A stretch of 64,000 nt of DNA, from contig CM023542.1 of NCBI GenBank assembly GCA_013350335.1, forward strand, positions 8,976,025 to 9,040,024. Direction: 5' to 3'. Of this stretch, positions 26,043 through 36,800 are shown in pieces. This DNA comes from Chimonanthus salicifolius. Lineage: Eukaryota > Streptophyta > Magnoliopsida > Laurales > Calycanthaceae. A program made the position numbers and the translations under genes. Every line of letters begins with the position of its first letter. Position 1 is the first letter of the stretch. The notes under the pieces are model-generated. The model saw only the letters and a list, made by a program, of their open reading frames with translations. It searched no databases and had not been told where the DNA came from.

Positions 26043-26591
26043 AAAATCTTCTTCATGGAGGCAACAGAGGAGCTGCCCAAGCAGAGGCGGCAGCTGAGAA
26101 CCACCAAACAAATCTGGAAATACAGGTTTCTTGCTCAAGTTTCTCAGGCGGAGAGGAGCAGATATTGGAGGGCCTGCTCTGAAATCGGTTTTGTAGAAGC
26201 AAAGGAAACAGCAGGGCAGAGACAAGATCTAATCTGCAGAAGACGGAGCAGCTAACTCCTGGGCCGCGAGGTTTTTTTTTACTGCAGTGCAAACAGATGG
26301 CTTGGGGACTATTTGGTGTCCTGATCTGGAGACCTTTGTGGTGTCTTGCAGCAACACCCAACGGCATGGACCAAGAGCACGGTTGACAAATCGCGGGCAA
26401 ACAAGATCTCCAAACAATGATCTTGTTTTTCAGATCGTTATTATTCTAACATGTTCCTCCCTCCACGAGAGTCTTGATCCTGATCTCCCTCCCTCCCTTT
26501 GCCAATAAATTTCCTCCGGCCGGTAGTGGGAGAGAAGAAGAGGTGTGGTTATTGAGCCTCACTCAATATGAACGAATTATGACTGATATCA

Positions 26592-26728
26592 TGTAGATAA
26601 ATAAATAGATTGTGTATTGAGCTGACCCTAGAAGTATCATAATCAGACTCAAATACTTAACTAATTATAAAACAAACACATCTCTTAATTAGAGATAAAC
26701 CCAAACTAGGAATCCTAATTACATTATA
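26592..26728 (-). repeat. 5' LTR of the LARD-like element, truncated
   Basis: It shares the AACTAATTATAAAAC and TTAATTAGAGATAAAC core with the left LTR. It stops at ATTATA, where the outermost ~35 bp of the left copy is missing and a 60-bp patch of unrelated gypsy LTR begins. Confidence 0.65.
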
Positions 26729-26785
26729 CAAGGATAAGTAGATGGGTTAAAACGGCCAAGACAAATATGAGTTGTAAATGGGTCT
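26726..26785 (+). repeat. 60-bp patch of the outer gypsy LTR at a duplication breakpoint
   Basis: From ATACAAGGATAAGTAGATGG to GTTGTAAATGGGTCT this matches 43338-43396 and about 49402-49460, which are inside the LTRs of the 33285-50185 gypsy element. It sits exactly between the truncated LARD LTR and the left end of germin segment copy 1. Confidence 0.75.
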
Positions 26786-27181
26786 TCATTCAATATTTGG
26801 CTCTCAATTCAACTAGTGGCCCGAATTAAAGATGGATAGAATAAAATTTGGCTCTCAATTCAACTCATTTACAGAAATTGCACCATAATTCGGGACACTT
26901 GATATCACCTTTATTGGTTTATTCTTGCCAGGATTATCATCTTTATCTCTTTTATTCAAGATTTTGCATTTATTTGAACCTTCATCGTCATTTTATAGTT
27001 TTGTTAAGCAAACAAGATAGGTAAAATTATAGAACGCAGCAAACGTTTGATGTTGAGACTTTGGAGACTTTAGACAAACAAATCATTTATTGAATGTAGT
27101 AGGAAAACCAAACATGTACTCATTTATTCAAAACCCAAAAGACAACGATGAAGAACCATGGCCTGTTGGTTAAGGATCCAC

Positions 27182-27939
27182 TTAGAATTGGGCCTGGATT
27201 TGGTCGATAATTTTCTTGTCCTACTCGGAAGGCCTTGGCAAGAATATCATCGGAGATTGGTGGATTCGATCCAAACACAGCGTTGGCAATGGTGATGACT
27301 CCTGGGTTCTGACTGCTCAAAGCAGCAATAACCACAGCATTTGTGTGGCCAATGTTGAATTGGAAGTGAATCAGGCCTATTGGGAAGACGAACACATCAC
27401 CCTTGTTGAGGATCTTACTTATGAGGCGATTTTCGGGGTTGGAGGTGACGAAACCGACGTAAAGAGTCCCCTCAAGGACTGTTAGTATCTCTGTGGCACG
27501 GGGGTGAGTGTGTGGAGGGTTGAGGCCACCATTGGGTGCATAGTCTATACGAACTAAGGAGATGCCAAGAGTGTTGAGTCCTGGAATCTGGACCACATTC
27601 ACTGTGGTGACATTGGACCCAACGTTGTTGTTCGTGTTGCCCTGGTTTGTCAAGTCCGAAGAAGAAGAAGTCCTCTGCCTTGGCGAGATTCGGATCCTTG
27701 CAAACAAACCCGTTCACAAACACTACAATGTAATTGAAATAGTGAGATCCAAGAACATGATTAAATTTGCACAAAAATACAATATCTAGTTAATTCAAGA
27801 GAAGATAGATTGCGTGTGTAGATGTACCTTTTGAGTTGCGATCAGCAACACAAAAGTCCTGCAATGGACTTGGATCAGATGCATGAACAAGGGACAAAGT
27901 GAAGAAAAGGAGTGCAACTGCAGACAAGTAAGCTGCCAT
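27182..27939 (-). pseudogene. GLP: germin-like protein (subfamily 1) pseudogene, copy 1
   Basis: Exon 1 is 27939-27828 (112 nt; signal peptide of about 20 residues ending L-V-H-A, then S-D-P-S-P-L-Q-D-F-C). Exon 2 is 27722-27182 after a GT-AG intron of 105 bp. Germin box 1 ([10 protein letters not shown]) keeps both His and the Glu metal ligands. Box 2 ([15 protein letters not shown]) keeps the fourth His. Germin-like proteins are secreted, cell-wall cupin hexamers, some with superoxide dismutase or oxalate oxidase activity. Compared with copy 2, a one-base insertion at 27643 breaks the frame after D-K-P-G and a second at 27222 replaces the normal [10 protein letters not shown] end. The second Cys of the N-terminal region (D-C-N-S-K in copy 2) is Arg. 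Unless these are sequencing errors, the gene is dead. Confidence 0.88.
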
Positions 27940-28020
27940 CTTTTTTCTTAGTGAAAAAAAAAAGAAAAACTAGAGAATGATCAAAGCTCAAAAGGATGCA
28001 AGAGATAGGAGAGAAAGCGC

Positions 28021-28030
28021 AGCTATAAAT
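28021..28030 (-). promoter_or_regulatory. TATA-like box of germin-like copy 1
   Basis: On the minus strand TTATTTATAG lies about 85 bases upstream of the ATG. The same sequence stands at the same distance in copy 2, near 52525-52534. Confidence 0.5.
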
Positions 28031-28141
28031 AAGGAGGCTGAAGATAGTGGATGACAAGAGTTGTTAAAATTGATATGTTTTTAAGTAAGGCAGACCAATA
28101 AAGAAGATTTGGGACCTTCTTAGCCAGTTTGATGTTAGTTA

Positions 28142-28331
28142 CTCCCTCTGTCCTATTTTAATAGTTTCATTTGAAATATTTGTATTTTTAAAGGAACTCT
28201 ATATATAAACGTACCACTCATGTGATCTCATCAATTTTCAACATATTTTGTACTTCACAAATACAAATGAGACAACTATTTTGCGACAATTTCAAAATCC
28301 ATATAGGACAATTAATTTGGGACAGAGGGAG
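28142..28331. mobile_element. Stowaway-like MITE
   Basis: The terminal inverted repeats CTCCCTCTGTCC and GGACAGAGGGAG bound a 190-bp AT-rich non-coding element flanked by TA on both sides (28140-28141 and 28332-28333). These are the hallmarks of Tc1/mariner-related Stowaway MITEs. It lies about 200 bp upstream of germin-like copy 1 and is absent from copy 2. Confidence 0.88.
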
Positions 28332-29275
28332 TATTTTGGAATATGGTGTAAGGTTATCAAATTTATGGTATAGAAATCAATACCCATATTAATACCACAT
28401 AGGTAGTTTTTGTAATTGTTAGAAACTATAGAGGGTTTTTTTTTTGGCAAATTACTTATTAATTAAAAAGGCTAAAGAGGCCAATTATTAATAAATTAGT
28501 GAAAATTTGACAATCTTGCATAGAATGATAACCAACGTCATGAAGTTTTTTAAGATATTAAACTTTATTGTATTGAAGATCTAATTAAAGATGAGAAATC
28601 TGTGAGTGTTACTTTGCAATTTGTTTGAAACGGGGGGCAGAGAGAGAGAGGCAAATAAAAATAAAAATAAAAAGTTTGTGATCAGACCCGTGACATACAG
28701 AAATTAGTAGAATGGCTTTTTTTGTAAACATTTCCAGGAGGGAAACGCGTCTTCTATTTTCTTTTGTTCTCCTTTTTCAACATTAATAACTATAAGACTC
28801 TTCTCAGGCGCCAGTACAAAAGGGGGCTGAGATCATTTACTCAATACACTACAGATATCTTTTCTTCTAAATTGAAAATTACTCGTGACATGGTGGTGTC
28901 TGGACGTGTAGGGAACAGGTTGAAACTGAGAAGACTTGTGCCAAAAAGAGAAAGAGAGAGAAACTGAGAAGAACATTTACATTAGAAGTTGGAAAAGGAG
29001 TTTCTGCCTTGTTAGATAGGTAACCAAGTGATGAAAATGATTTCAAGACCAATTGCTGCTGGGGCAAGTGTCTTCACCCTTGAAAGCAGTAAAGCCACCC
29101 GTCACCCAGCAACCTTTTTTTTTCTGGAAAAGGAAATCTAGTTTAACCACCACTTTCTTTTTAAAGTGAACACCAAACATGAATGACATAAATGTCATTG
29201 CGCCTTTCCACTTCTTTCATCATCTTGCGCTGCCCATTCTACTAAGTAATCCATTATACTTAGTGCGAGCAGAGT

Positions 29276-29648
29276 TGTTGAGTATTGAAAATTATCATTT
29301 TACCCTTTAATTTTGGATTAGTTAACCTTTGATTTGTGTATATTAGATGCGTTTAATGGAGTTTTCGACTTTTACAGTATATTTGTGAGAATACAAAAAA
29401 AAGGAATTAAAATGCAAAAAGGTGGGCCATAGTTCTATTTTTGGAAAGTTTGTAATTTTTACCACCTAATTTGATTTTGGAATTATTGCAAATTATTATA
29501 ATTCAGATCCAGATATGAGAGTTTAAATTCTAATAATAATTTTTAGACTGTGTTAAATTGTAAAGGTGGTAGAAATTTATAAACACACAAATGAACCCAT
29601 TGTTCGAGTCTGAAGCCTATAAGCCAAAGCCCACCAGTATTTCGGGCC
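29276..29648 (+). repeat. left remnant of the 2-kb LTR in copy 1
   Basis: TGTTGAGTATTG and the following ~370 bp match 53342-53716, the start of the solo LTR in copy 2, at the same position relative to flanking DNA. The remaining ~1.6 kb and the right flank up to the copia LTR are missing. Confidence 0.75.
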
Positions 29649-29845
29649 TACGGATTTTACGTGGTCTGGCAAAATCGTCTACATCAATGAGGCTTGCATC
29701 AAGATTCTACTGTAAAGAAGATCCCACATAAGTTACAAGGATTACCCAATCCATTCCTTTCCCTCTTCCTCTCAATCTCTCTTTCTCCTCTCTATCTCTT
29801 TCCTATCTGTTTCTTTCCCAGAAAAATCACATAGCCAAGGAAACA
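29649..29845 (-). repeat. copia LTR fragment in copy 1
   Basis: GATTTTACGTGGTCTGGC and the CT-rich stretch that follows match 55546-55735 in copy 2. They resemble the R/U5 part of the solo LTR at 5650-5987 read on the minus strand. Confidence 0.6.
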
Positions 29846-30146
29846 GATAGGAACTTAACTTAAAAATGCGAATGTGATAGGTTTTCAAATTCACGGGGAA
29901 CCACTACGGTGGTAGAGGCCCAGTTAGGGCATTTCTGCTTACATGTCTCCTCTTTTATTATAAAGTATATCAATTTAATTAAAATCATTAAACTTATTTA
30001 AATATAAATATTCCTTTTATCTTTGAGCCATGTTTATTTGCCCTTGGCTCACATAGGATCCTCGCAAAATCAAACACAAAAACATCTCCAATACACGACG
30101 ACACACGTTTAACATTGATGCAAGTGAATGGTTGGGCCTTGAGTTA

Positions 30147-30375
30147 TATTGTGCAAATTTTAAATTTATAACTCACAAGCGCACGAACCATTAGATAGTA
30201 CAGCGATTGAGTGCTAGGTCGAACCCATCGGAACTTAGGAAAATATATCCGTGAAAAATACATCATTGAATTATGTAAATTAAGAAATTGAGAAAAACAT
30301 ACAAATAAATCTTAAACATGGAATTAATAATCTAATCTTGGAAATCTAATTTTAATTTAGAAACATTCTAAATAA
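30147..30375 (-). repeat. truncated LTR of the TGTTGTnCAAATT family
   Basis: TATTGTGCAAATTTTAAATT opens the fragment, followed by the ACTCACAAGCGCACGAACC and GGTCGAACCCATCGG segments shared with the 23711-25609 solo LTR. Homology with that LTR is lost after about 230 bp. It begins exactly where the match to germin copy 2 ends. Confidence 0.65.
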
Positions 30376-31529
30376 TAGCATCAAACACATGATATATTTT
30401 ATGAGCTGGTTTGCAGCCGAAATTGTCATGGGTTGTTGTATTTTTCTCATACTTTTTAATTCTTCAAATTTGCTGGCTGCTCCTTTCTCTTTCTTCTAAT
30501 TGCTATATGGAATTCTCTTGCTTTGTTTATGCTGGTGTTAGTTTGCAAGGTTAAAGTGGGCCCATCGATGATTTGCACAGCTTCTTCTGCTTTCTTTTAT
30601 TTTTGTTGCCTCTTAGACACTTCAATAGTTGGGACTCTCTTTGTTGTCCTCTTGCTTGATGTTTTGGTTGCTTTAATTCTAGCTGTTTTGCACATGTTTG
30701 AGCAATAATTCCATGTCTTTCCTTGGCTGCCATGATGTTGCTTGGTGTGTAGTGAATTTACTTGAGAGGAAACCTTGCTGTATGAAATTCCTCTCTTCTT
30801 ATCTTAATCTCCCCTGCTCAACTCTGCTTTAGCTGCTACCTGTGTTTGGTTATATTACAAGGGCCAATCCCACCATTATCTCTTTTTTCAGTTGGAAACA
30901 TATTTGATTTTTTTTTTTTCTTCACTTATCTCGCTGACAGCTTCTTTGTATACATCAGCCAACCATCTTCCTCCGTTAGATGTTCTTCTCTACTTGCTTT
31001 GGGTGGCATGTATTAACAACAAGAAGCAGTTGGTAGGCCCCTTTATTCTTCTTTCAATTTTATGCTTCTTGGCTGGTTCTTGATAATGTGCTTGCTGACT
31101 GGTCTGCTACCCACCACCTCTTGTGGTTGTTCTGCTGTGAAATTGGAGACATCTTGAACTCTTTAAGTTGTCAATGGATTGCTGCTCTCCCTTCTTGTTG
31201 TTCACTTACTCAAAGAACAATGCCCAATTACAATTCTTCTGGCTGTTTGCTTCTCTGTTTCATGACCCACCGATGTTGGATTGGTAGAGGTTTTGCTACC
31301 TTATTTTGCAATAAAGATCAGTCCCAGATAAAAAAGAAATTGAAGATAGGTTCAATACTCTATCTTCAGTCCCATGTCGGCCCTACTGCTATCCTTTCAT
31401 CATTTGTTTGCTAATCTGGCCTTCATGTGTTCACTCTGTGAAGAACCCAACCCATGTTGATTCAGCTATTCTGCATTTGGTCACTGCAACTTATTGAAAT
31501 AAACTTTCTTGGAGGGAATTACTCCTTCT
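30376..31529. other. non-coding spacer between LTR fragments, no gene recognised
   Basis: The sequence is T-rich with small plus-strand frames (30523-30708, 30892-31083, 31088-31414) that are Leu/Phe/Cys-rich and match nothing I know. It may be internal DNA of a non-autonomous LTR element. Confidence 0.4.
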
Positions 31530-33284
31530 TATTGTTCAAATTTTAAATTTATAATTACTCGCAAGCACACGAATCAAATTGGAGTATAGAGATATGCAAG
31601 TGCGAGGTCGAACCCACAGGGACTTGATTTAGAATGAACGGGAAAACAAATTAAAAATCCTAATATTTTAACCTTAACCTAGTTAACAATTTTTCAGGAG
31701 AATGATTGAATTGAAATTGCAAAATTAGTTAAAACAACTACAATAGAGATTGAATAAAGTGAGAGAAATTACTAAGGTATCGGATTCCACCACAATTAAA
31801 TCCATAATATTCTAATTATTTATTTATTAATTCCCAGTTTTAAAGATTTAAACATTTAAGTTCATTAATATGGTGTTCAAAGATTGATTTTCCTTTGCTT
31901 AAAAATGTAAATTCTAAGTATTCAATGTATCCAATCTTAACTCAAAAGGCAATGGATCAAAGGGATTAATCTAATTATCCAATGTATTTAAATAAAAATA
32001 AAAGAAAACAATGAATCAAAGGGTTTTACTTTGAAATTAATTTAAACGCTAATCACTAATGAATCAAATATTAATATTAACTACCACAAATACATGATAT
32101 TAGTGGTGAAAATAATTAACATCTAATTAATCTAATGAAGCACAAATCAAAAATAATTGAACACACATATTTAGAAATTAAATAAACAAATAAATGAACA
32201 GTATTTCATTAATGGGGTTTCATCCTCAATGTTAGTACAAGAAATTAGCCGGACATCATAAAAAAATTAAAGAAAAGAGATGGAAAAATAAAATCCGAGA
32301 CATCATCGGAGATCCCGAGCTTCTGCCACAATCCTTCTCTGCTCTCAGTCGAGCCTTCTTCTCTGTCCAGTTCCAGGTTCGATTCTGCTGTGAAAGGGGC
32401 TCTCAATTTAAAGAGGTTTGGAGATGTAAAATTAAGCAAGTGCAAGTGGGACCCATTCCCAATTCCAATGGATTCTTATGTAAGCACGATAACTTCTTTA
32501 TTTTTTTTCCTCTTCATTCACACCTTTTATTCCCATGTTTTACAGTTCCATGCTTTCTCTCCTTTCTTTATTTGTTTCTTTCCTCTCTTAATCTTCTTCT
32601 TCTATACTCGATCATTGATTTTCGGCCAAACACCTTTCTTTCTATTCTCTACTTTTCTTTTCATTCGGGCTAAAAGACGCTGCTGTATGCTTCCCTTATT
32701 TCTTCTCTTTTAATGGGTTGCCGCTTCTCTTCCTCTTTTTTTTTTTTTTATTACTCTTTTGATTAGCAGCATATATTTTCAATTGATTAATGCTGTCTAT
32801 ATTTTCTCTTTAAAATAGTACCAAGGATCGGCCAATGGTTTCTCTGCTCGGTATCATCCAACAAGACCACCCTTTTCTACGATCAGCATCTTCATTATCC
32901 TATCAGTTCGCTGCTCCTCTCTTGTGTTGTTCTTTTGTTGTATGGTTCTGAGAATTGAGTCCACTGCTACCTCTAAGATGATGGCTATCTTGGCTTTTAT
33001 GGTTTCCTCTCTTCTTCTTGATTTTTTTTGTCTTCATCTACTGTATTTTTTTTCTTGCTTTGCTTCCTCTGTATTTTGTTAGGCAGCAGGTATCAAACCA
33101 CCTTTCTTGTGATCTTTCTATCTTGATTTTCAAGTTTCTTAATTCAAACTGCTACTCTGCTATATAGTGCACTGGTTGATTTTGCAATGCTTAGGAATTA
33201 CTTTCGTCCTTGGCGAGAATTTGGATCTCTTGGATCAGTGGGGCCACCCATCATTACTCAATCTTAAATTAGACCCGATGTTTG
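31530..33284 (-). repeat. LTR of the TGTTGTnCAAATT family, minus orientation, right end lost
   Basis: It begins TATTGTTCAAATTTTAAATT and carries the GTGCGAGGTCGAACCCAC block. About 0.9 kb matches 50186-51124 in inverted orientation (for example AATTTCTTGTACTAA, and CTCCGATGAT before TTTTAT, on that strand). It stops at 33284, where the outer gypsy element starts with TGTAACGACCCG. T-rich frames inside it are not genes. Confidence 0.6.
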
Positions 33285-33819
33285 TGTAACGACCCGTCTC
33301 GCTACGGGCACGTTAAAACTAATACAGACTCCTAAAATCGATCATATACAATTTCAGGTACCTCTTTTTTTTTTTTTTTTAAATGGAAGACGCCGCTCCC
33401 GCAACCTACACTAATCATAACAATCCACCATAAACCAAAAAATCGTAAGCAACAATCATATTTACAAATTATAGCATCATCCCATTATTACATTTATCCA
33501 CCTCAATGAAAAGAACACATAGCTCAAATACAGTAGAAAATCCTCAATTACAAGATGGGACCCAGACAAATTACAAAACTGCAATTCTACGCTCAATGTC
33601 CAACTGAGGGTCCCTCCAACCTTCCCTCTATGAAGTACTGTGAGGCAAGGGGTGAGCTCTACATGCCCAGTGAGGGTACCATATACATTATAAGTCATTA
33701 AGCATAAACTACTTATAATCATATGGACACATCAATGTCTAGGATGTGTACATGCATGACCATACAAACGTGTGCTCTACCCCTAGCACACGGGCCCACG
33801 TTAACCGGGCCTCCACAAC
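33285..33819 (-). repeat. outer gypsy 3' LTR, left segment
   Basis: It aligns with 46901-47430 of the right LTR. It ends at the ACAAC target site (33815-33819) of the inner element and resumes at 41248. Confidence 0.85.
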
Positions 33820-36800
33820 TATAATAGCCCGGATTTTTAAATCAATGCATATGTTGGCTATTATTTATTTTAATGGTTGAAATTAAGAATTTTGATGGAA
33901 TGGATGTTAAATGGATCAAAATTTGGGCAATGGCCCAAGTATGGTCCAATGGACCATGGATTGGATTAGTTTCATTTAATTGGGTCAAGGATGGTCAATT
34001 GGGTCAAATACCCATTTGGGACCCAATGGGTCAAGATGGTTTGAGCATTAGGGTAAATGGGTAGGAAGGGGATTTAATTGGGCCATGGGCCCAATGGTGA
34101 TCCAAGTAGATGGAATGGATTGAAGTGATTAAAATCACCTAAGTTAAATTGGAATTATCCAAGTGTTATGGTCTAGTGGGGCCCAACTCCACCTCATCAA
34201 GTGAGGTGGCGTGTGGACCAAGACATAGGTGGGGCCGACCACCATGGTTGACTTGGTCAACCATGGGTTTTCAAGGTGAATTAAGGGGGATCAAAGTAAG
34301 TTGAGTTGAATTAATTAATTTAAATCACCTAAGTTAATCTTGAATAAACCAAGGTAGCATGATCAAGTGGGACCCACCTCCACCTCATCAAGTGAGGTGG
34401 CGGGTGGGCTAAGACATTAGTGGGGCCGGCCACCATTGTTGACTTGGTCAACCATGGGTGGATTCATGGAGAAATTAAAGAGAAATAAATGGAATTAAAT
34501 TATGAAATTAAATGACCTTAGTTAAAAATCAAATTAATTAAATAAATGAGGTGAGTTCAATGGGGTGAGTCACTTAGAAAATGGGTGAGTCAAATGGGTG
34601 GTTTCATCTCATAGAAACCACCCAAACCACCAAGCTAAGACCCACCAAAATCGTTGGCTGATTTGGAGTGCCACATGGAGGGCATGCTTTCCCCTTGGCT
34701 AGACCAAAAGCCTAGGTGGAGAGCATGCCTTGGCCAAGAAAGAGGTGGGGTGCCACCTCATCCAAACCATGCAAAACCGTTGGCCATGGAGGGGTTTGGA
34801 GTGCTATGTGGAGGGCATGCACCCTCCATGGCTAGACAAAGATCCATAAGATGGGGGCATGCTAGGGCATGCATTGGCCCATTGTGAGGTGGTGGTTCCA
34901 CCTCACCCAAACCACCAAACCACCAAGCCCAAAACGGTGTACAAGAGTGGTATGCTAGACAAGAGGCCTAAGATTAAGGGCATGCATGGACCATGATTGG
35001 GCAAAAGGGGAGGTGATGGAGTCTAACCCAAGCAACCCAAAACAAGATGGAAAAATCTAGGGTTTCTCCATCTCATTCCCATCTCACTCTCTCCCTCTCT
35101 CCCTCCCTCTCCTAGCCGTCCCCCCTCTCTTCCAAGACCAAGAAGAAGAAAAGACTTAGAAGAAAAACAAGAAGTTCCAAGCTTGGCCGACCACACTCTC
35201 AAGACCAAAGATTTCCATTCTCTCCTCCTTTCCCTCTCTCAAACCTATCTCCATCTTGGCCAACCAACCCTTGGAGATTTCATTGGATCAAGCTCACCCA
35301 TTGGCCGAACATCAAGGAGAAGAGGAAGAAGGAAGGCTAAGGATCCAAGAGGAGCAAAAGGAAACCGGAAGAGCCGCGGGATTGGTAAGTGTCTTCAAAC
35401 AAGATTTTAATTTTAAGGGTTAAAAAGGAGACCATGGAAAGTCCATTTTTCTTGGATTAAATGGTGGCCAAAATATCATGGGCCATGGATCTAAAATCCA
35501 TCCAAGGAAGGGGATGGGAAATGGACAAACCCTGATGGGTAAGATAGGGTAAGAAAAATAAAGGAATATTAAGAACATTATGTATATAAGGTTTATGTAG
35601 GCATGCATGGATCTATATTTAAGGATCATGGTTCGGCCATGGCATGGCCGAACCCTAAATGTTATGGGTACATGGAGAGGACCCCATGCATGGCAAAAAT
35701 GTGGTGAATAATCAAGATGTATGGTTTGGCCCTTGCATGGCCAAACCCTAGGTTTCTATGTATGTGGATCATAAGAGCAAAAATGGATTGGATGAGGTTC
35801 GGCCATGGTATATGGCTGAACCCCATCAAGTGAATCTAACCATTGGATGTGGGTTTTTAGAGGAAGATGATGAACCATAGGGTTCGGCCATACACCCATG
35901 GAGATGTATTAATGATTTTAAGGTCTTGAATGGTTAAATGATAGTAAATTTTAAAGGGGTTAAGTGAGGGAAACCATGGAGTCGTGTTAATGAATATTTA
36001 TGGTCTTAAACCTTACAAATGAAGATGAACCATGGACCATGGGTTCGGCCATGTTGTATGCCCGAACCCCATTGAGAGATTTTGGTGGATTTAAATGTTT
36101 TTGGAACCATGAAGATGATGGGGAATGTTGGTAAGTTTAGAAGGTTTAAAAGTGGTAAATGATAATGACCTAAATGTATGTTTGAAACCCCCTTAAGAAG
36201 GGACCTTGTTGTGGATCTAAAATGTGATAAAAGATCCAAGAAAAATGAGGAAAATAACATCATGAGTTCGGCCATGGTGTATGGTCAACCCATGACCCAT
36301 TTTTTGAGTCATTTCATGGGTTAAGTATGGAGCTATGCATGATTAAAATGAATGGGTATTAAGTTAAGGAAATGACTGATTTATAATGATTTTTATGTCA
36401 TGGTTAATGAGTCATTGATGGATCCATACTTATGGATTAGTTATGGACATAGATGTGCATGAATGGAAGAAGTGTTTAACCATGGAAGAAGGAGTGGCAA
36501 AAATGTAAATAAGGCCAAAAATGGAAGACCATGTGTTCGGCCATGGTGTATGGCCGAACCCCATGGAGGATGGTTATGTACTTAGGGATTTTTATGATGA
36601 CCTTATGTATTGGTTAATGAAGCAAAGGGTGGCTGGTTTAGATTCATATGACTAAAATAATCTAAGGATTAAAATGGGACCCTAAATCAAGTGGGTGAGG
36701 TTCGGCCATGGTGTATGGCTGAACCCCACTAAGGTATGAGTAATGGACTTAGGCATGGTTAAAACATGGGTTTAATTTATTGATGTGTAATAAGGTAACG

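Larger units (their letters stand above)
20978..26728 (-). mobile_element. non-autonomous LTR element (LARD-like), copia-type ends, nested insertion
   Basis: Two short direct repeats bound the element: 20978-21178 (full, about 201 bp) and 26592-26728 (truncated by about 35 bp at its outer end). In minus orientation the right LTR ends CTACA and is followed by TGATATCAG, close to the initiator-Met tRNA primer site TGGTATCAGAGC. The left LTR begins TGTTAAATATA and is preceded by AGCTTGCGGTGGCA, in the position of a copia purine tract. About 3.5 kb of interior remains after removing the 1.9-kb solo LTR at 23711-25609. No protease, integrase or reverse transcriptase is recognisable. Minus-strand frames of 227 and 120 residues (22183-22866, 22875-23237) are Ser/Pro/His-rich and match no family I know. 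Confidence 0.6.
26789..30146. repeat. segmental duplication copy 1 (germin-like segment)
   Basis: This segment aligns collinearly with 51294-57802. It contains a germin-like pseudogene, flanking DNA, the left end of a 2-kb LTR, and copia LTR sequence. Relative to copy 2 it lacks most of the solo LTR (junction near 29648), about 175 bp near 29846, and the LINE. It has an extra ~430-bp block containing a Stowaway-like element. Its right end is cut at 30147 by an LTR start. Confidence 0.88.

Noticed and set aside
27216..27789. Plus-strand frames opposite the germin-like copies (also at 51664-52292 and 58168-58608)
   Set aside because: They are antisense to the cupin exons, whose splice sites and metal-binding motifs fix the coding strand as minus.
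32390..32713. Phe/Leu-rich 107-residue frame that could be a membrane protein
   Set aside because: It falls in T-rich LTR sequence that matches an inverted copy at 50186-51124; hydrophobicity follows from the T-rich composition.
35630..36727. Repeats with palindromic units could suggest a CRISPR array
   Set aside because: Spacing is irregular, repeats are imperfect, no cas genes exist, and the array lies inside a plant gypsy LTR.
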